The translations under genes were made by a program, and so were the position numbers. Below, one piece after another: positions 1 to 10,535 of a stretch of DNA of 64,000 nt. Source of the DNA: Chromatiales bacterium. Its GTDB lineage: Bacteria > Pseudomonadota > Gammaproteobacteria > SpSt-1174. The notes beneath the pieces are model-generated. The model saw only the letters and a program-made list of their open reading frames with translations, was not told where the DNA came from and ran no database searches. The stretch is from contig JABURS010000042.1 of the NCBI GenBank assembly GCA_014762505.1, positions 82,877 to 146,876 on the forward strand, read 5' to 3'. Position 1 is the first letter of the stretch. Each line of letters starts with the position of its first letter.

Positions 1-750
1 GTGGCGCTCACGCTGTTGCGCGATGCGGACCTGGGCCCGGCGCTGATCGCGGGGCTGATCCTGCTGGCCGCCCTGCTGTGGGTACCGGCGATCGCGGCCT
101 ATATCCTGATCCGCGAGCAGCCGGGGGCCACCGAGGGCGGCGGCAACGCCCTGGCGGAGGCGTTGAAAAACCTCGCCCTGCTGAAGACGGACGCGGAGTT
201 CCGCCACTTCGTGATCGCCCGCACCCTGCTGCTCTCCGTGGCCCTGGCCCCGCCCTTCTACGTGCTGCTGGCCCAGCAGCACACCGGCGGCCTGGCGGAC
301 CTGGGGATGCTGGTGATCGCCGGTGGCATCGCCGGCAGCATCAGCGCCCCGGTCTGGGGCCGCATGGGCGACCGCTCCAGCCGCCGGGTGATGGCGCTGG
401 CCTCCGCCATGGCCGGCCTGCTCGGCATGGCCACGGCCGCGCTGGCCTGGCTGGACTCCCCCCTCCTCGGCCACGGCCTGGTGCACGCGGCCATCTTTCT
501 GCTGCTGACCGTGGCCCACAGCGGCGTGCGCCTGGGCCGCAAGGTGTACCTGGTGGACATGGCCACCCAGGAGACCCGCGCGGCGATGGTGGCCGTGAGC
601 AACACCGTGATCGGCGTGGCCATGCTGGCCGCGGGGCTCATCGGCGTGCTCGGCGACGTGCTGGGCACGGCGGCCGTGATCCTGGCACTGGCGCTGGCGT
701 CGTTCGTGGCGACGGTGTATGCGATGAACCTGGTGGAAGTCTCGGGATAA
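1..750 (+). CDS. MFS transporter, C-terminal part (cut by window start)
   Basis: The reading frame is open from base 1 to a TAA at 748-750 and encodes about 249 residues with roughly seven hydrophobic membrane segments. A cytoplasmic loop GRMGDRSSRR just after a glycine-rich helix matches the loop 2-3/8-9 signature (GxxxDRxGRR) of the major facilitator superfamily. A full MFS protein has about 12 helices, so the N-terminal half very probably lies upstream of the window and the GTG at base 1 is probably not the true start. The substrate cannot be told. It converges on lysS, with a REP pair between the two genes. Confidence 0.75.
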   Translation: MALTLLRDADLGPALIAGLILLAALLWVPAIAAYILIREQPGATEGGGNALAEALKNLALLKTDAEFRHFVIARTLLLSVALAPPFYVLLAQQHTGGLADLGMLVIAGGIAGSISAPVWGRMGDRSSRRVMALASAMAGLLGMATAALAWLDSPLLGHGLVHAAIFLLLTVAHSGVRLGRKVYLVDMATQETRAAMVAVSNTVIGVAMLAAGLIGVLGDVLGTAAVILALALASFVATVYAMNLVEVSG

Positions 751-766
751 ATCGCGAGTCGCGGGT

Positions 767-847
767 TGCGTAGGAGCGGTGCAAGCCGCGATACCCATGC
801 GCGGGGCAAAGCACCACCGCTGATCGCGCCTCGCAGCGCTCCTACGA
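767..847. repeat. Inverted REP pair (REPIN-like palindromic repeat)
   Basis: The left half (770-792) reads GTAGGAGCGGTGCAAGCCGC followed by GAT. The right half (822-846) is the inverted relative, whose reverse complement begins GTAGGAGCGCTGCGAGGCGC. This is the GTAGGAGCGG...CCGCGAT type of repetitive extragenic palindrome known from Pseudomonas and Xanthomonas relatives, arranged as an inverted doublet able to form one long hairpin. It lies between the convergent ends of the MFS gene and lysS. No RAYT transposase is in the window. The rest of the gap (848-965) shows nothing I recognise. Confidence 0.7.
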
Positions 848-965
848 AAGGTTCAGACAGCGGTTTTACAACGGACTACGAACAGCTGTAGTGAGGCTTT
901 AGTGGTATGGACGCGATGGCGGGCGCGGCCCGCCCTATCTTCCGACTAACTCGCGACTTGCAACT

Positions 966-2489
<1,524 letters not shown>

Positions 2490-2532
2490 CTGATTGATCG
2501 TGCCCCTGTCATCACGGGCACGCGAGGGGCCG

Positions 2533-3628
2533 TCACAGCCCCTGCTTGAGACTGGCCTCGATGAAGTCGTCGAGATCGCCGTCCAGCACGGCCTGCGTGT
2601 TGCCGACTTCCACGCCGGTGCGCAGGTCCTTGATGCGCGACTGGTCGAGCACGTAGGAGCGGATCTGGCTGCCCCAGCCGATGTCGGACTTGCTGTCTTC
2701 CAGCGCCTGGGCCTCGGCGTTGCGCTTCTGCATCTCCATCTCGTAGAGCTTGGCCTTGAGCTGCTTCATCGCCGTGTCCTTGTTCTTGTGCTGCGACCGG
2801 TCGGTCTGGCACTGGGTCACGATGCCCGAGGGCAGGTGCGTGATGCGCACGGCGGATTCGGTGCGGTTGACGTGCTGGCCACCCGCGCCGCTGGCACGGT
2901 ACACGTCGATACGCAGGTCGGCGGGGTTGATCTCGATGTCGATGTCGTCGTCCACCTCGGGCGAGACGAACACGGCCGAGAAGGAGGTGTGGCGGCGGTT
3001 GCCCGAATCGAAGGGCGACTTGCGCACCAGGCGGTGCACGCCCGTCTCGGTACGCAGCCAGCCGAAGGCATAGGGCCCCTCGAACTTCACCGTGGCGCTC
3101 TTGATACCGGCCACATCGCCCGGCGAGACCTCGATCAGCTCGGTCTTGAAGCCGCGGCGCTCACCCCAGCGCAGGTACATGCGCAACAGCATCTCCGCCC
3201 AGTCCTGGGCCTCGGTGCCGCCGGAGCCGGCCTGGATGTCGAGGAAGGCGTTGGCCTCGTCCATCTCGCCGGCGAACATGCGCCGGAACTCGAGCTCGGC
3301 CACGCGCTGCTCGAAGCCGTCGAGATCGGCCCGCACCGCTTCCACGGTATCGGCGTCATCCTCGGCCTCGGCCATTTCCAGCAGGTCGTGCGCGTCGGTC
3401 AGCCCGGCGTCCATCTCCACGATGGTGGAGACGATCTCGTCCAGGCGCGCGCGTTCACGCCCCAGCTCCTGGGCCTTCTCGGGATTGTTCCAGATGCCCG
3501 GGTCTTCTAGTTCGCGGGAGACTTCTTCCAGGCGTTCGCGCTTGGTATCGAAGTCAAAGATACCCCCTCAGCGCGTCGACACGCGCCTGCAGGTCTTTGA
3601 TCCGGGTGTAGATCGGGTTGAGTTCCAT
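2533..3628 (-). CDS. prfB: Peptide chain release factor 2, made by programmed +1 frameshift
   Basis: RF2 recognises UGA and UAA stop codons and releases the peptide. The gene is read in two frames. A 24-codon segment from the ATG at 3628 ([12 protein letters not shown]...) ends at an in-frame TGA (3556-3554); the rest (3555-2533) continues in the +1 frame. The joined product is about 364 residues, matching the E. coli length. The anticodon-mimicking tripeptide SPF (RKSPFDSGN) and the catalytic GGQ loop ([13 protein letters not shown]) are present. It sits between recJ and lysS, all on one strand. This is a normal functional gene, not a pseudogene. Confidence 0.97.
3553..3568 (-). promoter_or_regulatory. 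prfB: prfB autoregulatory +1 frameshift site
   Basis: On the minus strand the sequence is AGGGGGTATCTTTGAC. It contains an internal Shine-Dalgarno-like AGGGGG, then the slippery CTT followed by TGA and C, exactly the known RF2 recoding signal. When RF2 is scarce, slow UGA decoding lets the ribosome slip from CTT into the +1 frame (GAC) and make more RF2. Confidence 0.95.
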
Positions 3629-3694
3629 GGACTGTCCGTCGGGGTTTTCGGTTGCCGAAAAAAGGCGCAATGATACCGCACACAGCGCCGAATA

Positions 3695-5440
3695 TCACCG
3701 CGACGGCGGCGGTTCGGCGTGCTCGATCACCAGCTGGGCATTGCGCTCGCCGCGGAACTCGTTCACGTCCAGCCGGTAGGCCAGGCGCACCGGCTGGCCG
3801 GCCTCGGGCCAGGCGGCGAAATCGGCGTTGAAGGCGATGCCGTCCAGGCCCGCGCCGCCATCCAGCGGCGCCACGCGCACCTTGAGGTGACGCTCGCCCA
3901 CCACGCGCCGTTCATCGAGCCGGAAGATGCCGTCGAACACCGGTTCCGGAAAGCCCTGCCCCCAGGGCCCGGCGCCGCGCAGGGCCTCGGCCAGTTCCAG
4001 GGTGAGGTCGGCGGCGGCCAGTTCGCCGTCGCTGTGGATCACGCCCTTGAGGTCGTCCTCGCTCAGCACCTCGCGCACGACCTCGTCGAAGGCCTCGCGG
4101 AAGCGCTCGAGGTGCGCACGCGGCAGGCTCATGCCGGCCGCCATCGCATGGCCGCCGAACTTGGTGATGAGCCCCGGGTGGCGCGTGGCGACGATATCCA
4201 GCGCGTCGCGGATGTGCAGGCCGGGGATGGAACGCGCCGAGCCCTTGATCTGCGCGCTGCCGGCGTTTTCCGGGGCGAAGGCGATCACCGGGCGGTGGAA
4301 CTGCTCCTTGATGCGCGAGGCGAGGATGCCGATCACGCCCTGGTGCCACTCCTCCTCGAACAGGGCCAGGCCCATGGGCATCGTTTCTGCGTCCAGGTGT
4401 ACCTCGCCGAGTGCGGCCAGGGCCTGGTCCCGCATCTCGGACTCGATGGCACGACGCTCGCGGTTCATGCGATCGAGCTCGGTGGCGAGCTGCTCGGCGC
4501 GGGTCTCGTCGTCCGTGAGCAGGCACTCGATGCCGATGGACATGTCCTCCAGCCGGCCGGCGGCATTGAGGCGTGGCCCGACCACGAAGCCGAGGTCGCT
4601 GGCCACCAGCCGCTCGGGGTTGCGACCGGCCACGCGCAGCAGGGCGCGTATGCCCGGCACGCACTTGCCGGCGCGGATCCGGCGCAGGCCCTGCTCCACG
4701 AACAGGCGGTTGACGTGATCCAGCGGCACCACGTCGGCCACCGTGCCGAGCGCCACCAGGTCCAGCAGCCCAGCCATGTTGGGCTCTGCCAGCGAGCGGC
4801 GCTCGAACCAGCCGCTCTGGCGCAGGCGCGCGCGCACGGCCAGCATCACGTAGAAGATCACGCCCACCCCGGCGATGGCCTTGCTCGGGAAGGGATCGCC
4901 GCGGAGGTTGGGATTCACGATGGCCGCGGCCTCGGGCAGCTCGCGCCCGGGCAGGTGATGATCGGTGACCACCACGGTGATGCCGGCGGCATTCGCGGCG
5001 CGCACGCCCTCGATGCTCGAGACGCCGTTGTCCACGGTGATGAGCAGGTCCGGTTCGCGCTGGGCGGCCACCGCCACGATCTCCGGCGTGAGCCCGTAGC
5101 CGTAGTCGAAGCGGTTGGGCACCAGGTAGCTCACCGCCTGCGCGCCCATGGCGTTGAGCGCGCGCATCGCCAGCGTCGAGCTGGTGGCCCCGTCGGCGTC
5201 GAAATCGCCGACGATGACGATGCGCCGCCCCTCCTCCACGTGCGCGGCGATCAGGTCCGCGGCCTCCTCGATCTGGCCCAGGGCCTCGAAGGGGTGCAGG
5301 CGGCCGAGCGAGTAGTCGAGCTCGTCGGCGGCGCGGACCTGGCGCGCCGCCAGCACCCGGGCCAGCACGGGATGCAGCCCCGGCAGGTCCGGCAGCGCGG
5401 CGCGGACCTCACGGCGACGGATGACGCGGGTGACGCTCAT
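3695..5440 (-). CDS. recJ: Single-stranded-DNA-specific exonuclease RecJ
   Basis: A 5'-3' exonuclease on single-stranded DNA used in recombination and mismatch repair. The 581-residue product carries the DHH phosphoesterase motifs GDFDADGATSS and VTDHHLPG, and a DHHA1-type motif GGHAMAAGMSL in the C-terminal half. I chose the ATG at 5440 (MSVTRVIRRRE): the length then equals the family norm (about 577), and the ATG overlaps the upstream stop in an ATGA, implying translational coupling to the RpfE-type gene. A much longer frame extends upstream but is antisense-style low-complexity sequence. Confidence 0.95.
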   Translation of the reverse strand: MSVTRVIRRREVRAALPDLPGLHPVLARVLAARQVRAADELDYSLGRLHPFEALGQIEEAADLIAAHVEEGRRIVIVGDFDADGATSSTLAMRALNAMGAQAVSYLVPNRFDYGYGLTPEIVAVAAQREPDLLITVDNGVSSIEGVRAANAAGITVVVTDHHLPGRELPEAAAIVNPNLRGDPFPSKAIAGVGVIFYVMLAVRARLRQSGWFERRSLAEPNMAGLLDLVALGTVADVVPLDHVNRLFVEQGLRRIRAGKCVPGIRALLRVAGRNPERLVASDLGFVVGPRLNAAGRLEDMSIGIECLLTDDETRAEQLATELDRMNRERRAIESEMRDQALAALGEVHLDAETMPMGLALFEEEWHQGVIGILASRIKEQFHRPVIAFAPENAGSAQIKGSARSIPGLHIRDALDIVATRHPGLITKFGGHAMAAGMSLPRAHLERFREAFDEVVREVLSEDDLKGVIHSDGELAAADLTLELAEALRGAGPWGQGFPEPVFDGIFRLDERRVVGERHLKVRVAPLDGGAGLDGIAFNADFAAWPEAGQPVRLAYRLDVNEFRGERNAQLVIEHAEPPPSR

Positions 5441-6492
5441 GCCGCCGTCCGGCAGAGGTCGACCAGGTCGCGGCGGCGGCGCCAGAAACGCCCGAGCTGG
5501 CGGCGGTCGGCCGCGAGCCGGCAGCCCTCGGAGCCGACCACCGCCAGGCGACGAATCCGTCCGCGTCGCAGGGCCTTTAGCAGGGGCGCGAACCAGTCGC
5601 TCTCCAGCTGCGCCAGCGCGCCCTGCCAGGCCTCGAAGTCGTCCATGGCCGCCGGCGCGAACAGCGGCTCGATCACCAGCAGGTGGCGATCCCCCTTGAG
5701 CTCGGCCAGCCACGCGTCGGCGCCCGCCGGCGACGGCCGGTCGGCCGCACCGGTGGCCAGGGCCAGGCCACGCACGATGAAGTCGTCGCTCCACACGTGG
5801 GTCCAGTCCGCGCGCCAGCGCCCCGGCGGCTCGCCCGCCCCCCACAGCCACACGCTGTTCACCGGCCTGGCGCCGCGCGCCTCGCGCGCGCGGTTCACGC
5901 CCGACTGGTGCAGGAGCATCTGCAGCTCGTTGAGCATGCCGTGCCAGTAGGCGGTGCGCTTGCCGCGCGGCAGCAGCGGATGCACGTCCTTGCCCACCGC
6001 ATGTGACAGGGGGAAGGTGGCCAGCAGCTCGCGGACGGGCAGGTGAAGGTACCAGCGGTCGGGCGTGGCGGCCTCGAAGCGCAGCCCGTCCTCGGCAAAG
6101 TGGCCATTGAGGGTCTCCACCAGGGACGCCGCCTCCTCCGCAGTCAGCGCCAGCTGCTCCGGCGGCTGCAGCACCAGCTCGCGGATACCCGCCTCCAGGT
6201 AGACGGGGTCGGCGCGCAGGCAGAAGCCCTCGGGGCTGCGCCCGTCATGGTCCAGGGGATAGGTCAGCGCGGCAATCGGCAGGTCGCGATCGGAATTGCG
6301 CTCCAGGCCGAACAGCCGGCAGGCCGTCTCCTCGAAGCTCGCGCTGCCGAGGTGGTCGTGCTCGCCACGCCGGGCCAGCAGTTCGAGCGAGGGGGTTTGC
6401 AGGGTGTACTGGTAATCGCGTTGCCACTCGGACAGGCGCTCGAACAGGCCCGGTACGAGTAGCGTGATCTCGGGTTTTGGCGATCTAGGCAT
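5437..6492 (-). CDS. RpfE-type, phosphoglycerate-mutase-like protein
   Basis: A 351-residue protein of the family found next to recJ in many beta- and gammaproteobacteria. It resembles the 'regulatory protein RpfE' family, often annotated as 2,3-bisphosphoglycerate-independent phosphoglycerate mutase-like. Its start, EITLLVPGLFERL, and the segments LLPRGKRTAYWHGMLNELQMLL and NSVWLWGAGE are typical. I do not see a full metal-site set of a true mutase, so enzymatic activity is unproven. Its stop overlaps the recJ start by four bases. In Xanthomonas campestris rpfE lies in the same recJ-prfB-lysS neighbourhood of the rpf cluster. Family assignment is from memory, without a search. Confidence 0.65.
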   Translation of the reverse strand: MPRSPKPEITLLVPGLFERLSEWQRDYQYTLQTPSLELLARRGEHDHLGSASFEETACRLFGLERNSDRDLPIAALTYPLDHDGRSPEGFCLRADPVYLEAGIRELVLQPPEQLALTAEEAASLVETLNGHFAEDGLRFEAATPDRWYLHLPVRELLATFPLSHAVGKDVHPLLPRGKRTAYWHGMLNELQMLLHQSGVNRAREARGARPVNSVWLWGAGEPPGRWRADWTHVWSDDFIVRGLALATGAADRPSPAGADAWLAELKGDRHLLVIEPLFAPAAMDDFEAWQGALAQLESDWFAPLLKALRRGRIRRLAVVGSEGCRLAADRRQLGRFWRRRRDLVDLCRTAA

Positions 6493-6579
6493 GATGCATG
6501 GATGCGGCGGCCGCGAGGGCCCGGTCGGGTATTCTAGGCGATCGGCGGCCCTTGCCCAACCCGAGTCCCAACCCGGAGC

Positions 6580-8517
<1,938 letters not shown>

Positions 8518-8613
8518 CCGGACTCCCGTATCCACCGATGTGTGTAGGTCCGTGCTACTTTACCCAATCCCCGTCCGGCACGGAAACCGGAGCGATGCAC
8601 AGCCGCCTTTCGC

Positions 8614-8619
8614 TATACT
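8614..8619 (+). promoter_or_regulatory. Possible -10 box of the rhodanese gene
   Basis: TATACT matches the sigma-70 -10 consensus at five of six positions and lies only six bases before the ATG at 8626. No convincing -35 box is seen 16-18 bases upstream. If used, transcription would start at or next to the start codon, giving a leaderless mRNA. Confidence 0.3.
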
Positions 8620-8625
8620 CGCCAG

Positions 8626-9051
8626 ATGGACAACGTCTCTCCCAAGGGCCTCCCGCCCAGGCATGCCTGGCAGCTGGTGCAGGAAAACCCGCGCGCCCTG
8701 CTCATCGACATCCGCTCCAACATGGAACACCTGTTCATCGGCCACCCGGTCGGCTCGGTGCACATCCCCTGGATCGACGAGCCCGACTGGACCGTGAACC
8801 CGCACTTCGTCACCGAGGTGCGCAAGCTGCTACTCGGGGGCATCGCCTGCCACGGCGAGGGCTGCGCGCCCATCGTACTCATCTGCCGCAGCGGCAAGCG
8901 CTCCATCGAGGCCGGCGAGGCCCTGATCCGGGCCGGCTTCGGCGAGGTGTATTACGTGGAAGAGGGTTTCGAGGGGGAACTGGACGCCCAGCACCACCGC
9001 AGCACGTCAGGCGGCTGGCGCTTTCACGGCCTGCCCTGGGAACAGTGCTAG
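8626..9051 (+). CDS. Rhodanese-like sulfurtransferase
   Basis: A single-domain rhodanese of 141 residues with the persulfide-forming cysteine (C87) in a CRSGKRS active-site loop, flanked by the usual LIDIRS strand near the N-terminus and a YYVEEGFEGE segment after the loop. No signal peptide is visible, so it should act in the cytoplasm. It is divergent from the diguanylate cyclase and convergent with a DsrE-like gene, suggesting a small sulfur-handling locus. There is no Shine-Dalgarno before the ATG. The sulfur acceptor is unknown. Confidence 0.88.
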   Translation: MDNVSPKGLPPRHAWQLVQENPRALLIDIRSNMEHLFIGHPVGSVHIPWIDEPDWTVNPHFVTEVRKLLLGGIACHGEGCAPIVLICRSGKRSIEAGEALIRAGFGEVYYVEEGFEGELDAQHHRSTSGGWRFHGLPWEQC

Positions 9052-9060
9052 GGGCGCGGC

Positions 9061-9528
9061 TCAGTCGCTGACCACCACCAGCTCGTACCCCAGGGCACGG
9101 TAGTCGTTGATCTGTGCGGGCCCGGCGGCGGCCACGTCGACGTACTCCGGAAACTGCTCCGCCGTCACCCCCCGCCATTCCGCATGGGTGCCGCAGACAT
9201 GCACCGGCACGTCCTCGTCACGCACCAACTGCTGCACCTCCCGGTGCATCCCGCTATACACCGCCGCCTCGCCGCGCATCAGCGCGAACTGCTCGCTGCC
9301 GTGGCTCACGATGGCGATCTCCAGCCCCGGCCAGCGCGCGCGCAGGGCATCGATGTCCTTGCGCACCTGCGGGAGCAGGTCCGGCAGGGCATCCTCGCTG
9401 CCGATGATCTCGAACACCACGCCCTCGGGCGCGTCATCCCGCGCCAGCAGCTCATCCACCGAGACCTCGGCCAGCACCGGGCCGGCAGCCAGCAGGCACA
9501 GCATCATCAGCACGGATCGCAGCATCAT
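9061..9528 (-). CDS. Exported DsrE/DsrF-like family protein
   Basis: A 155-residue protein that starts with a clear signal peptide (MMLRSVLMMLCLLAAGPVLA, likely cut before EVS) and continues with a DsrE-like fold. A single conserved cysteine lies in VPVHVCGTHAEW, the position used as a sulfur-carrying cysteine in DsrE-type proteins. It is therefore predicted to be periplasmic. The frame extends upstream to 9648, but GGGAG lies just before the tandem ATGATG at 9528/9525, and only this start gives a signal peptide. The second ATG (9525) has better spacing. Role unknown; proximity to a rhodanese suggests thiol or sulfur chemistry. Confidence 0.78.
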   Translation of the reverse strand: MMLRSVLMMLCLLAAGPVLAEVSVDELLARDDAPEGVVFEIIGSEDALPDLLPQVRKDIDALRARWPGLEIAIVSHGSEQFALMRGEAAVYSGMHREVQQLVRDEDVPVHVCGTHAEWRGVTAEQFPEYVDVAAAGPAQINDYRALGYELVVVSD

Positions 9529-9660
9529 GTCTCCCGTCCTCGGCTTGGGGGTGAAGGCTCCAAGATACGGTGAGGACCGGGATACGGCAAGCATGTGCAG
9601 ACGCGCGACGAGGCCGGCGCCGACGGGGTGGTTCGATACCCCGATCACCGGCAGACCGAC

Positions 9661-9678
9661 CTCCGTGGCCTCTGTGGC
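9661..9678. repeat. Copy of an 18-base CTCTGTG-type intergenic repeat
   Basis: CTCCGTGGCCTCTGTGGC closely matches two copies in the element at 34469-34574 (CTCTGTGTCCTCTGTGGC). It stands alone in the 9529-9713 gap, which otherwise shows nothing I recognise. Confidence 0.5.
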
Positions 9679-9713
9679 GCATAGACTTTACCCGGAACCG
9701 TCCAACGGGCAAC

Positions 9714-9745
9714 AAAAAAGGCCCACCGCAATGCGGCAGGCCTTT
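9714..9745 (-). terminator. Intrinsic terminator after tRNA-Pro
   Basis: AAAGGCC (9717-9723) pairs with GGCCTTT (9739-9745), and on the minus strand the stem runs into six Ts. It lies just downstream of tRNA-Pro. Confidence 0.8.
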
Positions 9746-9762
9746 CTTGTTGTCTTCGGATT

Positions 9763-9839
9763 TGGTCGGGACGGCAGGATTTGAACCTGCGACCCCTTGC
9801 ACCCCATGCAAGTGCGCTACCAGACTGCGCTACGCCCCG
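9763..9839 (-). tRNA. tRNA-Pro (anticodon GGG)
   Basis: A 77-base cloverleaf. Acceptor strand CGGGGCG pairs with CGTCCCG before A and an encoded CCA. The anticodon stem CTTGC/GCAAG encloses the loop ATGGGGT with anticodon GGG, and the T arm contains GGTTCAAATCC. It is followed by an intrinsic terminator and preceded on its strand by the merR gene. Confidence 0.96.
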
Positions 9840-9894
9840 AAGGCTGGGAAGAATACTCGAATCGGCGGTTGAAGAAAAGGACCGGGGCTGTTGC

Positions 9895-10251
9895 TCAGCG
9901 CTTCAGCAGCTGGAGGAGCTCCTCGAGCTCGATGCGCATCTGCTTGATGAGCTGCTGGCTCTGGTTGGCGTCGTCCTTCGCCTCCTCGCCCTCGAGCTTC
10001 TGGCGGGCGCCGCCGATGGTGTAGCCCTGCTCGTAGAGCAGGCTGCGGATCTGGCGGATCAACAGGACGTCGTGGCGCTGGTAATAGCGGCGGTTGCCGC
10101 GACGCTTCACCGGCTTGAGTGACGGAAACTCCTGCTCCCAGTAACGCAGCACGTGGGGCTTGACCCCACAGAGCTCGCTGACTTCGCCGATGGTGAAATA
10201 GCGTTTACCGGGTATGGCAGGAAGTTCGTTATTGTTCCCCGCTTCCAGCAT
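9895..10251 (-). CDS. MerR-family regulator of the ihfA-linked type
   Basis: A 118-residue DNA-binding protein with a MerR winged helix-turn-helix at residues 17-85 ([20 protein letters not shown], then [20 protein letters not shown]) and a C-terminal helix ([18 protein letters not shown]) that probably dimerises. There is no metal-binding cysteine set, so the inducer is unknown. The gene overlaps the end of ihfA by 23 bases, with GAGG just before its ATG. This ihfA-merR pairing is widely conserved in gammaproteobacteria, but its function has not been settled to my knowledge. Confidence 0.9.
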   Translation of the reverse strand: MLEAGNNNELPAIPGKRYFTIGEVSELCGVKPHVLRYWEQEFPSLKPVKRRGNRRYYQRHDVLLIRQIRSLLYEQGYTIGGARQKLEGEEAKDDANQSQQLIKQMRIELEELLQLLKR

Positions 10252-10531
10252 ATGCCTCGACTCGAGCTTTGAGTTTTTGTCCCGGACGGAAGGTCACCAC
10301 ACGACGGGCGCTGATCGGAATCTCCTCGCCTGTCTTGGGGTTTCTGCCCGGTCTCTGGTTTTTGTCTCTGAGCGTGAAGTTGCCGAAACCCGAGAGCTTC
10401 ACCTGTTCGCCGTTGGAGAGCGCCATCCTGACCTCTTCGAAGAACATCTCGACAAGCTCTTTTGCCTCGCGCTTGTTGAGACCCAGCTCCTCGAACAGCT
10501 TTTCCGCCATATCGGCCTTGGTCAACGCCAT
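10229..10531 (-). CDS. ihfA: Integration host factor subunit alpha
   Basis: A 100-residue DNA-bending protein that forms a heterodimer with IhfB (encoded at 41078 in this window). The HU/IHF arm signature [20 protein letters not shown] is intact, with the proline that intercalates into the minor groove. It follows pheT after four bases, the classical pheST-ihfA order, and overlaps the merR gene at its 3' end. AAGGG at the end of pheT serves as the likely ribosome binding site. Confidence 0.97.
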   Translation of the reverse strand: MALTKADMAEKLFEELGLNKREAKELVEMFFEEVRMALSNGEQVKLSGFGNFTLRDKNQRPGRNPKTGEEIPISARRVVTFRPGQKLKARVEAYAGSGEQ

Positions 10532-10535
10532 TCAA

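Noticed and set aside
3420-3628. prfB as a frameshifted pseudogene
   Set aside because: The frame change is at the exact known recoding signal and both parts join to a full-length RF2.
9700-9900. tRNA-Pro, tRNA-Val and tRNA-Asn as integration sites of mobile islands
   Set aside because: No integrase, no direct repeats of the tRNA 3' ends and no change in gene type were seen around any of the three.
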